Assembly: GCA_008682415.1 (NCBI GenBank) | Contig: VANK01000015.1 | Location: 62,001 to 126,000 of the forward strand | DNA from: Acidobacteria bacterium AB60 | GTDB lineage: Bacteria > Acidobacteriota > Terriglobia > Terriglobales > Acidobacteriaceae | Length of the DNA: 64,000 bases | Direction of reading: 5' to 3' | In this document: positions 59,625-64,000 of the stretch, piece after piece | How positions within the stretch are numbered: the first letter of the stretch is position 1 | Layout of the letters: the number at the start of each line of letters is the position of its first letter | Translations under genes and position numbers: made by a program | The notes under the pieces: model-generated | Told to the model about the DNA's origin: nothing | The model's input: the letters and a program-made list of their open reading frames with translations, nothing else | Databases searched by the model: none

Positions 59625-60674
59625 ATGAGAATTGCGCAGGTAGCGCCGTTGTACGAGAGTGTGCCCCCGCGTCTGTATGGGGGAACCGAGCGAGTCGTGC
59701 ACTACCTGACTGAAGAGTTGGTGCGCCAGGGGCACGACGTGACGCTCTATGCAAGTGGCGATTCGCAAACATCGGCGCGGCTGCGGGCGGTCTGCAAGCG
59801 AGCGCTGCGGCTGGAAGGCGGGAACAATGTGTGCCCGCAGGCGCCCCACGTGCTGCAATGCGAGCTTGTGGCGCAGGAAGGAGAGCAATATGACGTGGTC
59901 CATAATCACGCCGACTTCCTGCTGTTTCCGCAGATTCGACACGGCGGCTTTCCGGCCATCACCACGCTGCACGGGCGGTTGGACACTCCCGAGTTATTCC
60001 CTTTGTTTCGGGAGTTCGATGACATGCGGCTGATCTCGATCTCCAACGCCCAGCGCGCGCCCATGCGCTGGGCGAGTTGGATGGCGACGGTCCACCATGG
60101 ACTTCCCGAGGAGCTTTACATTCCGCAGGAGCGGCCAGGTGCCTATCTCGCCTTTCTGGGGCGGGTGTCGCCCGAGAAGGGTTTGGGCGCGGCGATCGAG
60201 ATTGCAAGGAAGGCAGGAAGGAAGCTGCGCGTGGCCGCCAAGGTGGATGCCGCCGACCGCGAGTACTTCGAGCATGAGATCAAGCACCTGTTGGATCAAC
60301 CTCACGTGGAGTTCCTGGGCGAAATCGGCGAACACCAGAAGAGCGAGTTCCTGGGCAATGCGCTGGCACTGCTGTTTCCGATCGAGTGGCCGGAGCCTTT
60401 CGGCCTGGTGATGATCAAGGCGATGGCTTGCGGAACGCCGGTGATTGCGTACCGTCGGGGATCCGTGACGGAGATCCTGGACGACGGGGTAACCGGCTTC
60501 ATCGTTGATGATGCTGATGCGGCAGCGACGGCGGTGCAGCATGTAGAGGAACTGAACCGCCGCCGTTGCCGCGAGGTATTTCAGCGGCGATTCAGCGCAC
60601 GGCGGATGTGCGAGGACTACCTGCGCGTCTACGAGCAGATCATGGACCGGGAGTTACAGAGGGCATGCGCGTAG
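59625..60674 (+). CDS. GT4-family glycosyltransferase
   Basis: 349 aa from ATG 59625 (MRIAQVAPLYESVPPRLYGG). GGTERVVHYLTEELVRQGHD and DVVHNHADFLLFPQ form the N-domain. The GT4 C-domain has YLAFLGRVSPEKGLGAAIEI, then VEFLGEIGEHQKSEFLGNAL and LFPIEWPEPFGLVMIKAMAC, with the E-x7-E pattern that binds the nucleotide-sugar. It is a retaining enzyme. The acceptor and sugar are unknown; its neighbours point to glucan or glucosylglycerate-type metabolism. The debranching-type gene follows 81 bp later. Confidence 0.9.
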   Translation: MRIAQVAPLYESVPPRLYGGTERVVHYLTEELVRQGHDVTLYASGDSQTSARLRAVCKRALRLEGGNNVCPQAPHVLQCELVAQEGEQYDVVHNHADFLLFPQIRHGGFPAITTLHGRLDTPELFPLFREFDDMRLISISNAQRAPMRWASWMATVHHGLPEELYIPQERPGAYLAFLGRVSPEKGLGAAIEIARKAGRKLRVAAKVDAADREYFEHEIKHLLDQPHVEFLGEIGEHQKSEFLGNALALLFPIEWPEPFGLVMIKAMACGTPVIAYRRGSVTEILDDGVTGFIVDDADAAATAVQHVEELNRRRCREVFQRRFSARRMCEDYLRVYEQIMDRELQRACA

Positions 60675-60755
60675 GACAGCCTGCATCTTTGTCGAACTCC
60701 TAGATATGGCGGGAGTCTCGCGACGAGGCATCCCGCTCAGCAAGGACGAGGACTT

Positions 60756-62945
60756 ATGCCTCTGCTTAAGAATCCGGTAGGCAAAGACGTCATCGAGATC
60801 GGCCAGCAGTTCTATATCAGCGCATCGTCGTCGATGGCCGACGACCGCACGCGCGTGCTCCTGCACGGGGATACCTTTGCGGTGTTCGACCGCAGCGGCG
60901 ATATCCAGCCGGTGGGCGCCGGACAGCAGGGCATTTTTCACAAAGAAGCCCGCCACCTGTCGCGGCTGGAGCTCTCGATCTGCGGCAAGCGGCCGCTCTT
61001 GTTGAGTTCCACGATCCGCGAGGACAATATTCTGTTCGCCGTGGACCTGACGAACCCCGACATGGAGATGCCCTCGGGATCGGAGTTGCCGCGGGGAACC
61101 TTGCATGTCTATCGCACCAAATTCTTGACCGACAGTATTTGCCACGACCAGATCACGCTGCATAACTACGGGCAGGCGCCGATCGACGTGGAGATCGGGA
61201 TCGAATTCGATGCGGACTTCGCCGATATCTTCGAAGTGCGCGGCGAGAAGCGGCAGCGCAAAGGGGAGATGCTCCCGGACGAGGTCGAGCGCAACGCGGT
61301 CGTGCTGAACTACGAGGGGCTGGACAAGGTGAGACGCGCCACCCGCATCGAGTGCTCGGATGTTCCATGTGTATGCCGGGAGGGGGGAATCGCGGCCCAG
61401 GTGCGCCTTGAGGCGCAGGAAGAGAGAGCGTTCACCATTAAGGTTGAATGCCACCACGGGAGCGATGCGGTGCGGACCAGCAGCTATCAGCCCGCGCTGC
61501 AGGGGCTGATGCACGAGCGGGCGGAGGGGCCTCTGGCCGACGTGGACATCGTGACGTCGAGCGAACCATTCAATGCCTGGCTGCGCCGCTCGCATGCCGA
61601 CCTGATGATGATGGTGACGAAGACTCCGTACGGACCCTACCCGTACGCAGGCGTTCCCTGGTACAGCACCATCTTCGGGCGCGACGGGATCATCACGGCG
61701 CTGGAGCTGTTGTGGGTGACGCCAAGTGTGGCGCAGGGTGTGCTGAAGTACCTGGCTGCGACGCAGGCCACGGAGGTCGACCCGGAAAGAGACGCCGAAC
61801 CGGGAAAGATTCTGCACGAGCTGCGCAAGGGCGAGATGGCAGCGCTCCGGGAGGTGCCGTTTGGCCGTTATTACGGGACGGTTGATGGAACTCCGCTCTT
61901 CCTGCTGCTGGCCGCAGCATACTTTCAACGCACGATGGACGTGGAATTCATGCGTAACCTGTGGCCGCACGTGCTGGCGGCGCTGGAGTGGATCGACCGC
62001 TACGGCGACCGCGATGGCGATGGGTTTGTGGAATACGCCCGGCAGACCGACCACGGCCTGGTACAGCAGGGCTGGAAGGATTCGAGCGACTCGGTTTTTT
62101 ACAGTGACGGCAGGCTGGCGGACGGACCCATCGCGCTGTGCGAGGTGCAATCGTACGTCTACGCTGCCAAGCGCGGGATCGCAGCAGCGGCCGCAGTCAT
62201 CGGCCAGGACACTCTCGCGGAACAGCTTTTGGCGCAGGCCGAGGATCTTCGCGCGAAGTTCGAGGCGCAGTTCTGGAGCGACGAGCTTGGTATGTATGTG
62301 CTGGCGCTGGACGGCAAGAAGCAGCCTTGTCGCGTGCGCAGCTCCAACGCCGGGCATTGCCTGTTTTCGGGCATTGCGTCGGAAGACCACGTGAAGTCGG
62401 TGACGGAGGCGTTGCTCTCGCCGGCGTTCTTTTCGGGCTGGGGCATTCGCACCCTTGTCACGGGGGAAAAGCGTTATAACCCGATGTCGTACCACAATGG
62501 ATCGATGTGGCCGCACGATAATGCGGTGATCGCCTACGGCGCCCTGCGGCGGCCGGACAAGCAGCTCCCACTGCGGGTTTTGTCGGGACTGCTGGACCTG
62601 TCCGAGAATGTCAATCTGCATCGCTTGCCGGAACTGATCTGCGGTTTCAGCCGCCGGCAAGGCAAAGGGCCGACACTTTACCCCGTTGCCTGCAGCCCGC
62701 AAGCGTGGGCGGCCGGAGCTGTGTTCTGGCTGCTGCAGGCATGCCTGGGACTGGAGATCAACGCCAAGGAGTCGCGCGTCTATTTGTATCACTCAGCATT
62801 GCCGTCGGCGCTGGAGCACGTGCAGATTAAGAATCTGCGCGTCGGCAACGCCTGTCTCGACCTGGCCTTTGAGCGCTACGAAGAGACGGTGGGGGTGAAC
62901 ATCACGCGGCGCACGGGACATGTGGAGATTGTGGCGCTGCGCTAG
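60756..62945 (+). CDS. glycogen-debranching-type amylo-alpha-1,6-glucosidase (GDE)
   Basis: 729 aa. The N-terminal GDE beta-domain (residues ~25-220, RTRVLLHGDTFAVFDRSGDI, GIFHKEARHLSRLEL) is followed by an (alpha/alpha)6 barrel. Barrel motifs include YPYAGVPWYSTIFGRDGIIT with a catalytic-type Asp and GWKDSSDSVFYSDGRLADGP. SYHNGSMWPHDNAVIAYGAL and ICGFSRRQGKGPTLYPVACS lie near the end. It probably hydrolyses alpha-1,6 branches or small glucosides and may act on the product of the GT4 enzyme. AAGGACGAGG precedes the ATG. Its stop overlaps the convergent thpR stop by three bases (CTAG). Confidence 0.9.
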   Translation: MPLLKNPVGKDVIEIGQQFYISASSSMADDRTRVLLHGDTFAVFDRSGDIQPVGAGQQGIFHKEARHLSRLELSICGKRPLLLSSTIREDNILFAVDLTNPDMEMPSGSELPRGTLHVYRTKFLTDSICHDQITLHNYGQAPIDVEIGIEFDADFADIFEVRGEKRQRKGEMLPDEVERNAVVLNYEGLDKVRRATRIECSDVPCVCREGGIAAQVRLEAQEERAFTIKVECHHGSDAVRTSSYQPALQGLMHERAEGPLADVDIVTSSEPFNAWLRRSHADLMMMVTKTPYGPYPYAGVPWYSTIFGRDGIITALELLWVTPSVAQGVLKYLAATQATEVDPERDAEPGKILHELRKGEMAALREVPFGRYYGTVDGTPLFLLLAAAYFQRTMDVEFMRNLWPHVLAALEWIDRYGDRDGDGFVEYARQTDHGLVQQGWKDSSDSVFYSDGRLADGPIALCEVQSYVYAAKRGIAAAAAVIGQDTLAEQLLAQAEDLRAKFEAQFWSDELGMYVLALDGKKQPCRVRSSNAGHCLFSGIASEDHVKSVTEALLSPAFFSGWGIRTLVTGEKRYNPMSYHNGSMWPHDNAVIAYGALRRPDKQLPLRVLSGLLDLSENVNLHRLPELICGFSRRQGKGPTLYPVACSPQAWAAGAVFWLLQACLGLEINAKESRVYLYHSALPSALEHVQIKNLRVGNACLDLAFERYEETVGVNITRRTGHVEIVALR

Positions 62946-63499
62946 ACCGCGTGGAGCGCGTAACGCGCACGAACCTCATACCGGGAGCCACCAGGACCGG
63001 GGAAGCTTTGATACAGCAGGAACTCCTGCGCGGTAAACCAAGGCAGGTATGCCCCCAGGGTTGGATCCGCTTCCACACGCCGCTTCAGTTCGCGCATGCT
63101 GTTGCCCGATTGTCCTTTGCGGCGTGCCAGCGTCACATGAGGATGATAGGCGCGGTCCTCAGCAACGAAGCCGCATCCGGCTGTCGCCTGGGTGACTGCC
63201 TGCTGGAGATGAGCCAGTTCCGCGTTGACCTGCACCTCGGCAAAGAAGACGCCTGCGCGATCAAAGAAGCCCAGATGATCAAGAGCTACCGGGAATGGCG
63301 GGGCCGAGATTGCCTGAAGGTGAGCGGTCAGGCAGGCATATTGCGCATCAGTAGTTGCGCCGAGAAACTGCAGGGTGATGTGCCAAGAGGCGGGACTCGA
63401 CCATCGCAGGCCATCCGAGGGGTGCTCCAGGGCGGAGCGAACGGCGGAAAGCTTTGCCGACAGCGCTGGGTCGAGGGGAATTCCTATGAAGAGGCGCAT
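62942..63499 (-). CDS. thpR: RNA 2',3'-cyclic phosphodiesterase
   Basis: 185 aa 2H-phosphoesterase, once called 2'-5' RNA ligase. MRLFIGIPLDPALSAKLSAV is the typical N-terminus. The two HxTx motifs are SWHITLQFLGATTD and YHPHVTLARRKG, each providing a catalytic His and Thr. The length matches the family. It starts 6 bp after the NUDIX stop, so the two are cotranscribed. The 3' end shares CTAG with the debranching gene stop. Confidence 0.9.
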   Translation of the reverse strand: MRLFIGIPLDPALSAKLSAVRSALEHPSDGLRWSSPASWHITLQFLGATTDAQYACLTAHLQAISAPPFPVALDHLGFFDRAGVFFAEVQVNAELAHLQQAVTQATAGCGFVAEDRAYHPHVTLARRKGQSGNSMRELKRRVEADPTLGAYLPWFTAQEFLLYQSFPGPGGSRYEVRARYALHAV

Positions 63500-63504
63500 C
63501 GTAT

Positions 63505-64000
63505 TCAGGAAGGCGTCTTCTGCGCTGCGGCAGCGGTGCGCGGGTCGACGAGAGGCTCGGGCTTATTATCCCGGGGGCGTCCGCCTGATCGATGATCAAG
63601 CGCCGCGAGCGACTCGAGGAAAGGGATCTGCGTGCTGAGGATCCGCTTGCGCGCTTCAGTGAGGGAGAACCATGCGCCGCGATCGACCTCGGGAATCTCA
63701 ATCTTGCGCTGTGAGCGGGGCGGCCATTCGATTTGACAGAGGTTGCTGACCAGCTTGGCGGGATCGCAGTCGCCTTCGACAGCCCAGCCGGAGACGAGTT
63801 TGCCGGAGGCCTGGCGGATGACTCCGAGTTCGTGGAACGGTCCCTCGACGGAGAATCCGGTCTCTTCGTGAAACTCGCGCACGGCAGCAGCGAGCGGCTG
63901 CTCGTCCTCCGCATATTCGCCTTTGGGTATGGTCCACGCGCCGAGATCCTTTTTGACCCAGAACGGACCGCCCGGATGAACGAGGAATACCTCCAGCTCT
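63505..64000 (-). CDS. NUDIX hydrolase (5' end outside window)
   Basis: 165 full codons are visible; the N-terminus lies beyond the right edge. The Nudix box is perfect: GEYAEDEQPLAAAVREFHEE followed by TGF (G-x5-E-x7-REUxEExGU). The preceding VHPGGPFWVKKDLGAWTIPK is typical of the fold. The C-terminus has a ~25-residue Pro/Ala-rich tail. It hydrolyses a nucleotide diphosphate-linked compound that cannot be named. The thpR start lies 6 bp downstream, so the two probably form an operon. Confidence 0.9.
   Translation of the reverse strand, partial: ELEVFLVHPGGPFWVKKDLGAWTIPKGEYAEDEQPLAAAVREFHEETGFSVEGPFHELGVIRQASGKLVSGWAVEGDCDPAKLVSNLCQIEWPPRSQRKIEIPEVDRGAWFSLTEARKRILSTQIPFLESLAALDHRSGGRPRDNKPEPLVDPRTAAAAQKTPS

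Noticed and set aside
60654..62792. Long minus-strand open frame opposite the debranching gene
   Set aside because: Arg/His-rich translation with no family features; antisense shadow in GC-rich DNA.

Overview
The window looks like a chromosomal segment from an acidobacterium (probably class Terriglobia). This is inferred from high G+C, a very long Oar-like TonB-dependent receptor with an N-terminal carboxypeptidase-regulatory-like domain, paired CRTAC1/ASPIC-UnbV proteins, frequent TTG/GTG starts, and many degenerate intergenic repeats of GTGA and CAGTGATC type. I see no phage, insertion sequence or CRISPR array. About 55 genes are supported, plus one tRNA.

Region by region. 1-3473 (minus): the conserved housekeeping cluster ispE, tRNA-Gln(TTG), prs, rplY/ctc, pth (pth runs off the left edge). 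3606-12559 (plus): secreted aspartyl protease, DUF218 protein, cupin, dUTPase, an open frame joining a DUF3291-like domain to a class I/II aminotransferase, a DUF1569 protein, a DUF1593 hydrolase, mannose-1-phosphate guanylyltransferase, a His-rich secreted peptide and a DinB-family protein. 12730-15218: a radical SAM/SPASM gene and a double universal-stress protein are divergent. Each has a near-identical Crp/Fnr-like dyad about 90 bp upstream of its start. 15284-20194 (minus): two CRTAC1-family FG-GAP proteins around a lipoprotein-sorting-like protein. 20351-21306: tiny stress-type genes (DUF3309, lmo0937, CsbD). 21452-24754 (minus): hemL, two small membrane proteins and a DUF2252 protein. 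24877-33078 (plus): DHA2 efflux pump, membrane-anchored methyltransferase, DPP IV-type peptidase overlapping a DUF4440 gene, Y-family polymerase and an unknown secreted protein.

33296-36793: a membrane SpoIIE-type phosphatase is divergent from a cyclic-nucleotide-domain histidine kinase, followed by the TonB receptor (37218-40601). 40681-51116: mixed metabolism. This includes an EthD-like protein, Tat aldo/keto reductase, transaldolase, a TipA-like MerR regulator with a textbook 19-bp-spacer promoter, an FAH-family hydrolase, a fibronectin-type lipoprotein, an MFS transporter convergent with a stand-alone GlmS-type isomerase, and a secreted metallophosphatase.

51130-62945 is the most coherent functional block. 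A minus-strand operon-like series runs glgE, treS-maltokinase fusion, a glycosyltransferase-like protein and a mechanosensitive-channel-like membrane protein. Divergent from it are a GT4 glycosyltransferase and a glycogen-debranching-type glucosidase. Together they suggest interconversion of trehalose, maltose-1-phosphate and alpha-glucan linked to osmotic stress. The glycosyltransferase-like protein seems to have lost the usual nucleotide-sugar motifs, and I regard it as the best candidate for something undescribed. The window ends with thpR and a partial NUDIX gene on the minus strand.
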